Source: Bacillus sp. B-jedd (lineage in GTDB: Bacteria > Bacillota > Bacilli > Bacillales > Cytobacillaceae). Taken from it: DNA of 64,000 nt. Of this stretch, positions 18,676-28,413 are shown one piece after another. A program made the translations under genes and the position numbers. Under the pieces are notes generated by a model, which saw only the letters and a list, made by a program, of their open reading frames with translations, did no database searches and had not been told where the DNA came from. The stretch lies in the NCBI RefSeq assembly GCF_000821085.1, contig NZ_CCXR01000002.1:153616-217615 (forward strand). Direction: 5' to 3'. The stretch's first letter is position 1; each line of letters begins with the position of its first letter.

Positions 18676-19227
18676 CTATTTAACTTTTATTTCACAGACT
18701 ATTTCCGCTCCTTTATTTAAAGCCAGTCTGTTCATCTCCAGTAAATAATGCTTATCCGGAGATAAAACCTGCTGTAAGGAAGATAGAACAGACTCCGGTG
18801 ATAAAATGCCCGTGGCTTTGATGAAGGCTCCTAATAAAATCATGTTGGCAACCTTGCCATTCCCAAGTTCATTAGCCATTGCGGTTGCATTTATTTCAAT
18901 TGCAGTGAGATCAGTCCGCTGCGACTTTTTCCCGATAAGGGAGCTGTTTGTCAGCAATAGGCCACCAGCCCGGACCTTTGGCTCGAACTTTTCAAAGGAA
19001 GGGATGTTCAGAACAATGGCAGCGGAAGGAGCGCTGACGAGCGGTGACCCGATGGGCTCATCACTGACTACCACAGCGCAGTTAGCCGTCCCGCCCCTTT
19101 GCTCAGGTCCATATGAAGGTAGCCAGGAAACATTTTTCCCTTCATGCAGTCCGGCATAGGCAATCAGCTGCCCCATGGACATGACTCCCTGGCCCCCGAA
19201 ACCAGCAATGATAATTTCCTCAAGCAT
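18676..19227 (-). CDS. 2-oxoacid:ferredoxin oxidoreductase, gamma subunit
   Basis: A 183-residue gamma subunit of the pyruvate/2-ketoisovalerate/2-ketoglutarate ferredoxin oxidoreductase superfamily. It has the GFGGQGVMSMGQLIAYAG glycine-rich start and the SYGPEQRGGTANCAVVVSDEPIGSP segment. The ATG at 19227 follows the beta-subunit stop by two bases and has AGGGAGGGG upstream. Together with alpha, beta and delta it should oxidatively decarboxylate a 2-oxoacid to an acyl-CoA and reduce ferredoxin. The substrate cannot be settled from sequence alone; VorC or KorC are the likely counterparts. Confidence 0.88.
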   Translation of the reverse strand: MLEEIIIAGFGGQGVMSMGQLIAYAGLHEGKNVSWLPSYGPEQRGGTANCAVVVSDEPIGSPLVSAPSAAIVLNIPSFEKFEPKVRAGGLLLTNSSLIGKKSQRTDLTAIEINATAMANELGNGKVANMILLGAFIKATGILSPESVLSSLQQVLSPDKHYLLEMNRLALNKGAEIVCEIKVK

Positions 19228-19229
19228 CG

Positions 19230-19973
19230 TTATTCCCCTCCCTTGTAAACCCCAAGCGGGTAGACTGGAACCATGCTTTCCTTCACCCAAACAAGGGATT
19301 CATGAGGGTCGAGCCCCCAGTTCGTTGGACAGGTGGATAGAACCTCAACCATGGAAAAGCCAAGGCCTTTTTTCTGAGTTTCGAACGCCCGCCGAATCGC
19401 TTTTTTTGCTTTGATAATGTGCGGTACATCATGGGCAGAAACACGTTCAATATAGGCGGCTCCATCAAGTGTGGCGATCATTTCACTGACGCGGATCGGC
19501 AAGCCTTGCAGAATTGGATCTCGGCCGAATGGGCTTGTTGCCGTTTTTTGGCCAATCAGCGTGGTTGGCGCCATCTGGCCGCCTGTCATCCCATATATTG
19601 CATTGTTCACGAATATAACGGTTATATTTTCTCCTCTTGCCGCTGCATGGATCACTTCGCTAATCCCAATCGAAGCCAAATCCCCATCACCCTGGTACGT
19701 AAAAACAAACCGGTCTGGAAGCACCCTCTTGATGCCTGTGGCCACAGCTGGCGCACGCCCATGGGCCGCCTGGGTCATATCACAATTGAAATATTCATAC
19801 GAAAGGACCGAACAGCCAACTGAGGCAACCCCGACTGTATCTTCAAGAATGTCCATTTCTTCCAGTACTTCTCCAACCAGCCGGTGAATGATCCCGTGTG
19901 TGCAGCCGGGACAATAGTGGGTTGGATCATCAGTCAGCCCTGTTGTTTTTTCAAAAACAGTCTTCATGCTCAT
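19230..19973 (-). CDS. 2-oxoacid:ferredoxin oxidoreductase, beta subunit (TPP-binding)
   Basis: A 247-residue beta subunit that binds thiamine diphosphate and an iron-sulfur cluster. The start of the conserved domain reads [14 protein letters not shown]. The TPP motif is GDGDLASIG followed after about 25 residues by [24 protein letters not shown] is the conserved beta-subunit core. Its ATG overlaps the alpha stop (ATGA). Confidence 0.9.
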   Translation of the reverse strand: MSMKTVFEKTTGLTDDPTHYCPGCTHGIIHRLVGEVLEEMDILEDTVGVASVGCSVLSYEYFNCDMTQAAHGRAPAVATGIKRVLPDRFVFTYQGDGDLASIGISEVIHAAARGENITVIFVNNAIYGMTGGQMAPTTLIGQKTATSPFGRDPILQGLPIRVSEMIATLDGAAYIERVSAHDVPHIIKAKKAIRRAFETQKKGLGFSMVEVLSTCPTNWGLDPHESLVWVKESMVPVYPLGVYKGGE

Positions 19974-21034
19974 ACCATCACCCTCCCGGCAAGTTCAGTT
20001 ATTTTGCCAAAAATCTCTTCCTGGGTCGGCACGACTCCTCCAGTTCTTCCGTAAAAGTCCACCGGCGCCTTTCCTTCTACGGCAAGCCTGACATCTTCAA
20101 TCATTTGCCCTGCGCTCATTTCCACTGACAAGTATCCCTTCACACGGTCCCGCGTTTCATGAAATGGCAGTACCGGAAATGGCCATAAGGAAATGGGCCT
20201 GATAAGCCCCACTTTGATCCCCTGTTTTCTTGCCCTGTCAATTGCATTCATGGCGATCCTTGCAACTGTCCCGAAAGCAGTAATGATATAATCGGCATCT
20301 TCGGTCAAATAAGTCTCATAGCGGACTTCGTTCTTCACGATTTCAGCGTATTTTTTTTGCAGGTGGATATTGCGTTGTTCCAGTGTTTCGGCGTCCAGTT
20401 GAAGTGAAGTAATCACCCTCCGCTTTCCGTCCCCCCTGGTCCCTGTCGTTGCCCATTCCTTAGGGGGAAAATCACTTTGCATTTCCCGGGAAAATTCAAC
20501 AGGCTCCATCATTTGTCCGAGCATCCCGTCACCCATCAGAATGACCGGTGTCCGGTAACGGTCGGCAATAGCAAATGATTCCCTAGTCAAATCAACGATT
20601 TCCTGCAGGCTTGCCGGGGCAAGAACAGGTGTATGATAATCACCATGCCCGCCGCCTTTTGTTACCTGAAAATAATCGGATTGGGCTGGCTGGATATTTC
20701 CTAGCCCAGGACCGCCTCTAACCACATTCACAATAACAGCAGGAAGCTCTGCACCGGCAAGATAGGAAATCCCCTCCTGCTTCAGGCTGAACCCCGGGCT
20801 GGAGGATGATGTCATGACTCTTACCCCTGTCCCTGCGGCTCCGTAAACCATATTAATCGCAGCTACTTCACTTTCAGCCTGGAGGAACAGCCCGCCCACT
20901 TCCGGGAGGCGCCTTGCCATATAGGCCACCAGTTCGCTTTGCGGCGTGATCGGATAGCCGAAAAAGTATTTGCAGCCGGCATGGATTGCCGCTTCCGCAA
21001 TAACTTCATTTCCCTTCATCAATACTTTTGCCAT
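19970..21034 (-). CDS. 2-oxoacid:ferredoxin oxidoreductase, alpha subunit (VorB-like)
   Basis: The alpha subunit has 354 residues and carries the pyrimidine-binding domain of the TPP enzyme: [28 protein letters not shown] at the N terminus, then [57 protein letters not shown]. This closely follows the VorB/KorA pattern. The C-terminal part (about 245-350) is the domain II region. It is co-transcribed with the beta, gamma and delta genes. Branched-chain 2-oxoacid or 2-oxoglutarate use are both possible. Confidence 0.9.
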   Translation of the reverse strand: MAKVLMKGNEVIAEAAIHAGCKYFFGYPITPQSELVAYMARRLPEVGGLFLQAESEVAAINMVYGAAGTGVRVMTSSSSPGFSLKQEGISYLAGAELPAVIVNVVRGGPGLGNIQPAQSDYFQVTKGGGHGDYHTPVLAPASLQEIVDLTRESFAIADRYRTPVILMGDGMLGQMMEPVEFSREMQSDFPPKEWATTGTRGDGKRRVITSLQLDAETLEQRNIHLQKKYAEIVKNEVRYETYLTEDADYIITAFGTVARIAMNAIDRARKQGIKVGLIRPISLWPFPVLPFHETRDRVKGYLSVEMSAGQMIEDVRLAVEGKAPVDFYGRTGGVVPTQEEIFGKITELAGRVMV

Positions 21035-21097
21035 TGTCTTTCTCCTTTCCTTGCCTGTAAGAATTCTCGGTTAATAGACTAATAGTCCGATAACAGT

Positions 21098-21328
21098 CTA
21101 GACAGACAACTTTTTCTTTACAGGCCTGTAAACCGAAATGACACCATCCGGGCAAATCTGTCCGCATTTCGCACAGCTTATACACTTTTCCTGCTCAACG
21201 ACCGCAGCAGGCCGATACCCTTTTGTGTTCAGGCGGTCTGAGAGAAAAATAATATTTGCTGGGCATACCCCTATGCACAGGCTGCAGGATTTACAGTAGT
21301 TTTCATTAAAAACAACTCTCTGCTCCAC
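21098..21328 (-). CDS. 2-oxoacid:ferredoxin oxidoreductase, delta subunit (2x[4Fe-4S] ferredoxin)
   Basis: A ferredoxin-like protein of 76 residues with two complete CxxCxxCxxxCP motifs: CKSCSLCIGVCP and CISCAKCGQICP. It carries electrons from the catalytic subunits to free ferredoxin. It is a separate gene, so this is the four-subunit form of the enzyme, better known from anaerobes and archaea than the two-subunit KorAB form common in Bacillus. It lies between the P-loop gene and the alpha gene. Confidence 0.9.
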   Translation of the reverse strand: MEQRVVFNENYCKSCSLCIGVCPANIIFLSDRLNTKGYRPAAVVEQEKCISCAKCGQICPDGVISVYRPVKKKLSV

Positions 21329-21340
21329 TCATATTCCTCC

Positions 21341-22012
21341 TTATTCCCATGGCAATTTCATGTACCGATCAATAACAATCAAATCATTTCTGTCCGCGAA
21401 TTCAGGGGAACATTCCACATGCCGTGAAATGGACGTGAAAGCAAATGCAATCCCCAACTTTTCCGAGATGGCCAGGGCAAGCTTCTCGCCTTTCAAAACA
21501 TCTTCCGGTCGTGTAGCGGCCCCAAGGTTTGTGTTATTGACAATCCCGCCAGCCGGAAGCCGGGCTGCCCTTTCGATTCCCTGTACAGCCTCTGCAGCTC
21601 CTTCTTCAGTACTGACGTAGGGCCGATTTGCGTTCAGGACAAAAAGCATATTCACCTGCATATGCTTCCATTCATGATAATACTGGCCGAGAACGGTTGC
21701 TCCATCCTTTTCGCCGCCGGCATCAATAATGACCGTGTAGGAAGGATCGTGAATTACCCGGTATATTTCTCCTGATACTATGGGGAGGTCGGAGGCGGAA
21801 AGCCTTGGCGGCGGTCCAATCAGTTCAATACCTTTTTCATGGAGGAATCCGGCAATATCCCTTGAACGGAAATAAGGATTGATGACATCCAGGTCAGCAA
21901 TTGCGACCTTTCTTCCCCTTGCGGCTTCAGTCAGGGCCAAATTCAGGGCGAGCTCAGTTTTCCCGCTTCCAAAATGCCCGGCAAGAACTGTCACTCTGGA
22001 GTTCAGCATCAT
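21341..22012 (-). CDS. P-loop ATPase of the MinD/CobQ type
   Basis: First gene of the operon, 223 residues, cytoplasmic. The Walker A motif is AGHFGSGKTEL, followed by ADLDVINPYFRSRD and IIDAGGEKDG, as in deviant-Walker SIMIBI ATPases. No iron-sulfur-scaffold Cys motif is visible, so an Mrp/ApbC role is not supported. It sits 12 bases upstream of the delta subunit, so a maturation or assembly role for the oxidoreductase is plausible but unproven. A cre lies just upstream of its binding site. Confidence 0.8.
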   Translation of the reverse strand: MMLNSRVTVLAGHFGSGKTELALNLALTEAARGRKVAIADLDVINPYFRSRDIAGFLHEKGIELIGPPPRLSASDLPIVSGEIYRVIHDPSYTVIIDAGGEKDGATVLGQYYHEWKHMQVNMLFVLNANRPYVSTEEGAAEAVQGIERAARLPAGGIVNNTNLGAATRPEDVLKGEKLALAISEKLGIAFAFTSISRHVECSPEFADRNDLIVIDRYMKLPWE

Positions 22013-22033
22013 TGGTATGACAACTCCTTTTAA

Positions 22034-22047
22034 TGTAAACGCTTACA
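22034..22047 (-). promoter_or_regulatory. cre site (CcpA operator) of the oxidoreductase operon
   Basis: TGTAAACGCTTACA is a perfect 14-bp palindrome matching the consensus TGWAANCGNTNWCA. It lies 22 bases upstream of the first start codon of the operon, a position expected to repress transcription when glucose is present. Confidence 0.8.
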
Positions 22048-22186
22048 TAGTTGTGGTCTAACTAATTCTTCCAAAGCCATTATAATAGAGGAGGCTGACA
22101 GTTGGCTTTGACGTTTATCACACCTAGGGAGAAGCGGGTGTGAATTCCGCTTCCTAACTTTTCAATTGGCGCTGTTATCCTAGATT

Positions 22187-22550
22187 GTTGATTTCCACTC
22201 CGGGGACATGCTTTCCGCGGGGCGAAGCATCTACCTGCACTAACATCATGAAAAACATCCACGAATTGGCTTCGTGCTGCTTTGCGACGAGCTGAAGGTT
22301 CTCTTCCTCGAATAGTCTGTGGCGCAGGAGCATTCTTTATGGAGCCTCCTCGGCGTCATAGACGCCTGTTTGTCTAGCTGCAGCGCCTAGCCCCTCGAGG
22401 TCGCTTCGGTCCCGAATGTGAAGTCAAAGAACGACTTCCCCTTCTGGCCCTCCAGCGCTTGTCGGGGCTGACCAAGGCGCTTTCGCTTTTCGAGGGGTCT
22501 CCACGTGCCGCTTCATCCCGCCGTAGTCAGTCCCCTCCGTTCCAATCAAC
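22187..22550 (-). repeat. Bacillaceae-type intergenic repeat, copy 2 (with nested insert)
   Basis: A 364-bp element, read on the minus strand, nearly identical to copy 1 at both ends. It contains about 125 extra bases after GTGGAGACCCC (roughly 22366-22500). The extra part contains CGAGGGGCTAGGCGCTGCAG, which I recall as a separate, widely scattered Bacillaceae repeat. The block fills the 640-base gap between the P-loop gene and the next gene, and no gene is seen in it. Confidence 0.75.
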
Positions 22551-22651
22551 TTCATTAATATTCAAAGCTCACCTTTAACTGAGCCTTTCAATTAAAAAAA
22601 AGAAAAAGGACCTCTCTTAAGTATGGAGGCCCGCCTGGCAAACAACTGCTC

Positions 22652-22972
22652 TTAACTCATGAATGAAAGAATCACTTTTTGAGGGATTTCATCATTACCT
22701 ATTGAATTTTTCTTTAATTGGCCGCAGGAAGGCATTTCGTAGGAATATTCCTCAACTTGGCCAGGAATGATCCCTTCTTCCTTTAATTGCAAAAATACTC
22801 GATCCATAGCATCCTCGGTTGAAATCCTTTGTTCGGATCCTTCTTCCTTAAAGCACTCGACGCATGTTTCAATAATGTTTTCATCAACAAACTCCTGGGC
22901 GAAAACAAGCTTTGCTCCTGCCCTATTTTCTACTTCCCTGTTTTCCATCTCAATAATTGTTGTGACATTCAC
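22652..22972 (-). CDS. hypothetical protein, 106 residues
   Basis: An acidic, soluble protein with no domain I recognise. It contains a Cys pair region (ETCVECFKEEG) and a C-terminal SYEMPSCGQL segment. I chose the GTG at 22972, which has GGAGG ten bases upstream; the earlier GTG at 22984 overlaps that binding site. It is divergent from the KinB-like kinase gene, with about 250 bases between them. Confidence 0.6.
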   Translation of the reverse strand: MNVTTIIEMENREVENRAGAKLVFAQEFVDENIIETCVECFKEEGSEQRISTEDAMDRVFLQLKEEGIIPGQVEEYSYEMPSCGQLKKNSIGNDEIPQKVILSFMS

Positions 22973-23223
22973 CCTATATCCCACCTCCGGTTTTCGTTGA
23001 CTTCATTATAAAACAATTCCTTGATGGTGTTTTCCTGAAATGGCAATTTTCATTTTTTCTTCAAATGTTTGTGGCAAATTTCTGTCAGTTTAGTGGAAGT
23101 ATAGAAAAAGGTTTTCATCGCCCCTTTTTAACATTAATATAATAATTATATTAGGAAAGAGTTTCCATTTTACTTTTTGTTTTACTTTAAATATCCCATA
23201 ATGCGGAAAGTGAGGTCTTTTAC

Positions 23224-24483
23224 ATGCAAGTATTCAAGGATTTACTCCTGAATGTTTTTTTCATTAGCTTTCTGCCCATCTTCGTCATGTGTATCTGGGG
23301 CGAAAAAGTGAACAATGTCAAAGATCGTACACAAGCGTTATTATTGGCACTTATGCCCGCAGTATCTTCTGTGTTGTGTATGACGTTTCCAGTCCAATTC
23401 CCAGAGGATTATCTATTCGATTTAAGACAGCTGCCTTTAATTTTTGGATGCCTTTACCTTGGATATAAAAAAATACTGCCGGCCATGGCAATCGTACTGG
23501 CATACCGCCTTTTCCTTGGCGGTGGTGAAAGCTTCTATGTTTACTTATCCATACACACAACGATTTTCCTGATTGTCCCTTTTATGAAAACAGGCTATTT
23601 AAAACTTTCTTTTTCAAAGCGGTACCTTGTTACATCAAGCCTTACCGTCTTCTTTTCAGTTATGGTTCTTGCCTTGTCAAAAATAATCGCCAGCGTCCCC
23701 CTGATTTATGGTAATTTTGCTTATATATTCATTGGAGTCCAACTGCTTGGTGCCCTTATCGTTACCAGTATTCTTAATTATATTGAACGGAATATGCGGC
23801 TAAGGGATGAATTATTCAAGGCAGCTAAAATTAAATTGATTGGTGAAATGTCAGCGAGTGTTTCACACGAGATTAGAAACCCGCTTACAGCCTCGCGCGG
23901 TTTTTTGCAAATGCTGCTTAACCCCAGCCTTGAAGAGGGTGAACGGAAAAGATACATTTCCATAGCCATTCAGGAATTGGACAGGGCTAAAGACATCATA
24001 GATGATTATCTTGTCCTGGCAAATCCATTTCCTGATGATAGGGAAGAAGTAAATTTGAAAGATGAGGTCCAATGGGCGAAGGAAGTCCTTCTTCCCTATT
24101 CCAATATGTATAATGTCGAAATTGGGCTGCATGCAGTTGATTCAATTTTTTATGTTTGCGAGAAGAAAAAATTCCGTCAAGTTTTAATTAACCTCGGGAA
24201 AAATGCCATTGAAGCAATGCCTGCTGGAGGAACTTTGTTCATAGAATTGAGCCGAAATAATAACAATATTGAAATAGGCTTTCAGGATAACGGAGCAGGC
24301 ATGGACGATGAGCAAATTGCAAAGCTTGGTGAACCATACTTCTCTACAAAAAGTAACGGGACAGGCCTTGGCATGATGATCGTTTGGAGGATTGTCCAGT
24401 CAATGGGCGGTAAAATCGAAGTATCCAGTACCCTTGGCGAAGGGACGGATCTAAAAATTTTATTGCCTAATCCTACTGTTTAA
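23224..24483 (+). CDS. KinB-like sporulation sensor histidine kinase
   Basis: A 419-residue kinase with six predicted membrane helices in residues 1-190 and almost no extracytoplasmic domain. A HisKA domain with His215 in SHEIRNPL follows, then an HATPase domain (NLGKNAIEAMPAGG, DNGAGMD, GTGLGMMIV). This layout and length match B. subtilis KinB (428 residues, six helices), which feeds the Spo0F-Spo0B-Spo0A relay. No adjacent regulator gene exists, as expected for orphan sporulation kinases. GAGG precedes the ATG. A strong terminator follows. Confidence 0.8.
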   Translation: MQVFKDLLLNVFFISFLPIFVMCIWGEKVNNVKDRTQALLLALMPAVSSVLCMTFPVQFPEDYLFDLRQLPLIFGCLYLGYKKILPAMAIVLAYRLFLGGGESFYVYLSIHTTIFLIVPFMKTGYLKLSFSKRYLVTSSLTVFFSVMVLALSKIIASVPLIYGNFAYIFIGVQLLGALIVTSILNYIERNMRLRDELFKAAKIKLIGEMSASVSHEIRNPLTASRGFLQMLLNPSLEEGERKRYISIAIQELDRAKDIIDDYLVLANPFPDDREEVNLKDEVQWAKEVLLPYSNMYNVEIGLHAVDSIFYVCEKKKFRQVLINLGKNAIEAMPAGGTLFIELSRNNNNIEIGFQDNGAGMDDEQIAKLGEPYFSTKSNGTGLGMMIVWRIVQSMGGKIEVSSTLGEGTDLKILLPNPTV

Positions 24484-24529
24484 CTCTGTTGCAGAACCTA
24501 TTATTCTAAGTAAGCTGCGCATACGAAAG

Positions 24530-24559
24530 AGAGACCCGGCACCCCGGGTCTCTTTTTTT
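24530..24559 (+). terminator. terminator after the KinB-like gene
   Basis: AGAGACCCGG and CCGGGTCTCT form a perfect 10-bp stem with a 4-base loop, followed by six T. The T run touches the stop codon of the convergent GGDEF/EAL gene. Confidence 0.9.
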
Positions 24560-26705
24560 AAACAGGCAGATGTGATTGCGTGATATAAGATGCGGCTGAT
24601 TTCGCATCAAGAGGGCGACTGATATAGTAGCCCTGAGCAAAGTCGCATGAATTTCCCTCCAGAAAAGAAAGCTGCTCCCTGGACTCAACTCCCTCGGCGA
24701 CAATCTTTAATTTCAAGCTTCGGCCGAGGGATATCACCGCAGAAGCGATTGATGCATTTGCCTCTTCCCACTCAAGGTTATGAATAAATGACCTATCTAT
24801 CTTCAGCACGTCAATCGGAAAGTGTTTCAAGTAACTGAGTGAAGAAAAGCCTGTCCCAAAATCGTCTATGGCAATGGAAACTCCCAGCATTTTAAGTTGA
24901 CCAAGAACTTGAGCGGCCTCTTCCGGCTCTTTCATGACTGTACTTTCTGTCAGTTCAAGTTCAAGCTTATCGGCAGGAAGCGTGGTTTCTTCGAGGATTT
25001 CAGCAATCAGCCTTCCTAAATCCTGCCTTTGAAATTGCCTTGGCGACAAATTGACGCTTACCGAAATCTGCTCCATCCCTTGCTTATGCCATTCCTGGCA
25101 TTGTCTACACGCCTCCCTCAGAACCCATTCACCAACCTGCACAATTAATCCGGTTTCTTCCGCGACTTCTATAAACCGATCCGGATATAACAGTTTTCCA
25201 CCTTTTCTCCATCGCAAAAGCGCCTCAAAGCCATAGACTTCCTTCGTTTTAAGGTTTAGTTTCGGCTGATAATGGAGCAGGAATTCACCTTTTTCCAATG
25301 CCTGGTGCAACGCAATTTCCTTTGCCAGCCTTTCCACCGCTTTATCATTCAAGGATGAATCATATAACCTGCAGCAGTTTCTGCCGTTCTCCTTTGAGCG
25401 GTACATTGCAAGGTCGGCATTCCTGAGTAGCTCATTCAACTCACTCCCATCCTCCGGGCTGATGCTAATACCGATACTCGCTGTCACGATGACCTTTTGA
25501 GAACCAATAAAAAAGGGCTTTTCCAAAGCAGAAAAAATTTCTTCCCCGACTGCGAGTGCCGCTTCTTTTGAATTAATATCCGGGATAAGGACGATAAATT
25601 CATCACCGCCGAACCTTGCCGCGATCATTCCGTCTAGGCAAACCGCGCGCAATCTTTCTGCCACATCTATGAGGAGGGAATCTCCCGCTTCATGGCCCAT
25701 ACTGTCGTTAATTACTTTAAAATGATCAAGATCGAGAAGAATGACGCCTAATTTCCCCTGGCTCTTCTTTAGGAAATACTTCAGCATGAAGGATTGGATG
25801 TACCAACGATTCGGAAGCCCTGTCAGCGCATCATGAAAAGCCATATGTTGGATGGCCTTTTCTGCTTTCTTTTTATCGCGGATATCCCTTCCAAGTGCTA
25901 AGTATTTATTTTTGCCGCCAATATTGATCAAGCGGAGATTAATGTCCACCGGGATGCGTGTTCCGTCACTTGCCGCCAAATTGTCTTCAAAGTGGCAAGA
26001 TTCACTGGTTTCTGAACAACTTATGGGTTCTTTCAGTTTTTGGGGAAGGATTTCAAAAATTTCAGATACGTTCCTTTCGAGCAATTCCTCTTTTTGATAT
26101 CCTAGCATCGCTGCCGCCGCAGCATTAACATTACTAAGGCTTCCGTCTATCTTAATCAGAAAAATGCCATCTGCTGCCTGGTCGACTACATTCCTGAATT
26201 TTTCTTCGCTTTCCTTTAGCATTTTCTCCGCATTGACCCGGTCGGTAATGTCCAAAGCGAACCCAAGCAAAAAGTCCTCGTTTTCCGCCTGAATAACCGT
26301 TTTCCCCGTCAGCAGTTCACGTTCTTCCCCTTGGAATCCGCCAATAATTTCATTTGTAATCAGCTTCCTTTGTCTCCACACCTCTTCGTCTACCTTGCGG
26401 TTCATTTCTGCAATATGCCGGGGAAAGAAGTCAAAGACCGTTTTTCCAAGCAGTTCTTCCCGCTTCATTCCATGCGCTTTTACTACCTGGTCGTTTACAA
26501 ACACCGTCCGCCCTTCCCGGTCTTCCAAAAAGATATTAATAGGAAGTGCGTTCAGGATATTCAGCTTGATTTTTTCACTGATTCTAAGTTTTTTTGCCAG
26601 GTCCATTTCCTTTTTCTCGAGTTCATCCACCCGTTCCAATAACGCGGAGAACTCACTCTTTAATTGGCGGACTTCCTGTAAATCCATGTCTGGTTTCTTT
26701 GTCAT
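24558..26705 (-). CDS. PAS-PAS-GGDEF-EAL protein (cyclic di-GMP turnover)
   Basis: A soluble 715-residue protein. A coiled coil (about 8-45) leads into two PAS domains (about 48-158 and 165-278). The GGDEF domain has the intact motif GGDEF at 366-370 and the metal-binding LLDLDHFKVINDSMGH. The EAL domain has EALLRW from 494, with NLSPRQF, ELELTES, DDFGTGFSSLSYL and KIDRSF, which are the metal and substrate residues of active phosphodiesterases. Both activities could be functional, with PAS input deciding the balance. There is no membrane segment. It is monocistronic. Confidence 0.9.
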   Translation of the reverse strand: MTKKPDMDLQEVRQLKSEFSALLERVDELEKKEMDLAKKLRISEKIKLNILNALPINIFLEDREGRTVFVNDQVVKAHGMKREELLGKTVFDFFPRHIAEMNRKVDEEVWRQRKLITNEIIGGFQGEERELLTGKTVIQAENEDFLLGFALDITDRVNAEKMLKESEEKFRNVVDQAADGIFLIKIDGSLSNVNAAAAAMLGYQKEELLERNVSEIFEILPQKLKEPISCSETSESCHFEDNLAASDGTRIPVDINLRLINIGGKNKYLALGRDIRDKKKAEKAIQHMAFHDALTGLPNRWYIQSFMLKYFLKKSQGKLGVILLDLDHFKVINDSMGHEAGDSLLIDVAERLRAVCLDGMIAARFGGDEFIVLIPDINSKEAALAVGEEIFSALEKPFFIGSQKVIVTASIGISISPEDGSELNELLRNADLAMYRSKENGRNCCRLYDSSLNDKAVERLAKEIALHQALEKGEFLLHYQPKLNLKTKEVYGFEALLRWRKGGKLLYPDRFIEVAEETGLIVQVGEWVLREACRQCQEWHKQGMEQISVSVNLSPRQFQRQDLGRLIAEILEETTLPADKLELELTESTVMKEPEEAAQVLGQLKMLGVSIAIDDFGTGFSSLSYLKHFPIDVLKIDRSFIHNLEWEEANASIASAVISLGRSLKLKIVAEGVESREQLSFLEGNSCDFAQGYYISRPLDAKSAASYITQSHLPV

Positions 26706-27023
26706 CCCCGGCCAGCCTCACTTTTGCTTATGTCGTCATCAACACCCCGACGGTCCGCTTCCCGGCAAAAGAAGACTGCTGGAATCGCTTATTGCTCACC
26801 CCGATCGGTCAGATGATTTCCCTTACAAATATTTTATATCGTCCAGAAAAGGAATGGATGGAGAGAATCCGAAAAATTCATGAAAATACCAGTTCATTGT
26901 GAGAAAATTCATATCTTCTCTTTATCAAAATCTTCATAATTGACACAAAGATCGATTTTTTTAGCATTGGGAGGACATTGAGCAAACTATCAGTTTTTTC
27001 CAATGATGCATGAATCTGCTCTA

Positions 27024-27052
27024 TTGTATTTTTTATTGTATTTCAATATAAT
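27024..27052 (+). promoter_or_regulatory. sigma-A-type promoter of the transporter gene
   Basis: TTGTAT at 27024-27029 and a perfect TATAAT at 27047-27052 are 17 bp apart, about 70 bases upstream of the TTG start. The rest of the 410-base gap (26706-27119) is A+T-rich and shows nothing else I can support. Confidence 0.6.
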
Positions 27053-27119
27053 TTTTTTCGTAAGCTTTTTAAAAATTCCAAAGCTTTAAACATACTTTTT
27101 TTACTCGGGAGATGGGATT

Positions 27120-28400
27120 TTGACAAATCAAGCATTACTTGCCATTGGAATTTTTCTTTTTGCGTACGCATTTATCGTAACGGAGAAAATCCATAGAACA
27201 ATCATTGCCATGGCTGGAGGCATCGCAATGGTCCTTCTCGGGATTCTAGGCCAGGAAACAGCCCTTGATCACATTGACTTTAACACACTAGGTTTACTAA
27301 CAGGAATGATGCTCATCGTAGCCATCACGGCGGAAACAGGATTGTTCCGCTACCTGGCAATCTGGGCGGCAAAAAAGGTAAAAGGTGAACCTTTGAAGCT
27401 ATTGATTGTCCTGGGTACCATAACCGCCTTGGCATCCGCCTTTTTGGACAATGTCACAACCGTCCTCCTGATCGTACCGGTTACATTCAGCATTACCAGA
27501 CAGCTTAAAGTAAACCCAATGCCTTATTTAATTTCACAAATAATCGCTTCAAATATCGGCGGTACCGCCACGCTTATCGGGGATCCACCTAACATCATGA
27601 TTGGAAGCGCCGTTAAGGAACTCACTTTTTCAGCATTTATCTTCAATCTTGCGCCGATTGCCGCGATTGTTCTCGTAGTGAATATCGCCGTTCTAGCGCT
27701 GATTTTCCGAAAATCCCTTTCAACTACAGATGAATTGAAGGCAGGTATTATGAATCTGGATGAAAAAGCGGAAATTACCGATTCCTTGCTGCTAAAAAAA
27801 TCACTTTTTGCTTTAACAGTGACAATCATTGGCTTTTTCCTCCACGGCTTCATCCATGTCGAAAATGCGACAATCGCTTTGGCAGGGGCTTTCCTTTTGC
27901 TTCTTATGACCGGAGAACATTATTTGGAAGATTCAATGAAGAAAGTGGAATGGCTGACCATCTTTTTCTTTATCGGTCTATTTGTACTTGTCGGCGGATT
28001 AGTGGAAACAGGAGTCATTACGATGCTTGCCGAAAAATCAATGAAATTGACTGGTGGTGAGGTCACAGCAACTTCCCTTCTGATTCTCTGGGTGAGCGCG
28101 ATTGCTTCGGCATTCATTGATAACATTCCGTTCGTCGCAACCATGATCCCTATGATCAAGGATATGGGCTCGCTAGGGATTACGAACCTGGAGCCGCTCT
28201 GGTGGAGCCTTGCCCTTGGCGCCTGCCTTGGCGGAAATGGAACGCTGATTGGCGCCAGTGCCAATGTGATCGTCGCAGGCATGGCAGCAAAGGAAAAGCA
28301 GCCGATCTCCTTTATGAAGTTTCTTGCTATAGCGTTTCCACTCATGCTTTTGACAATGATCATCTGTACTGTTTATGTTTATGTCAGATACTTACAATAA
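27120..28400 (+). CDS. ArsB/NhaD/CitM-type ion transporter
   Basis: A 426-residue integral membrane protein with about eleven helices, of the ion transporter (IT) superfamily. Typical segments are FLDNVTTVLLIVPVTFSI, NIGGTATLIGDPPNIMIGS, FIDNIPFVATMIPMI and GGNGTLIGASANVIVAG, the paired inverted-repeat signature of the ArsB/NhaD and P-protein families. The substrate may be Na+/H+, arsenite or an organic acid and cannot be decided here. There is no ars gene nearby, which argues weakly against arsenite. The TTG start is preceded by GGGAGATGGG. Confidence 0.8.
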   Translation: MTNQALLAIGIFLFAYAFIVTEKIHRTIIAMAGGIAMVLLGILGQETALDHIDFNTLGLLTGMMLIVAITAETGLFRYLAIWAAKKVKGEPLKLLIVLGTITALASAFLDNVTTVLLIVPVTFSITRQLKVNPMPYLISQIIASNIGGTATLIGDPPNIMIGSAVKELTFSAFIFNLAPIAAIVLVVNIAVLALIFRKSLSTTDELKAGIMNLDEKAEITDSLLLKKSLFALTVTIIGFFLHGFIHVENATIALAGAFLLLLMTGEHYLEDSMKKVEWLTIFFFIGLFVLVGGLVETGVITMLAEKSMKLTGGEVTATSLLILWVSAIASAFIDNIPFVATMIPMIKDMGSLGITNLEPLWWSLALGACLGGNGTLIGASANVIVAGMAAKEKQPISFMKFLAIAFPLMLLTMIICTVYVYVRYLQ

Positions 28401-28413
28401 GGGAGGGGAAAGG

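Noticed and set aside
26395..26883. A 162-codon plus-strand frame overlapping the start of the GGDEF/EAL gene
   Set aside because: Low-complexity Ser/Phe-rich shadow of the real gene; no ribosome site.
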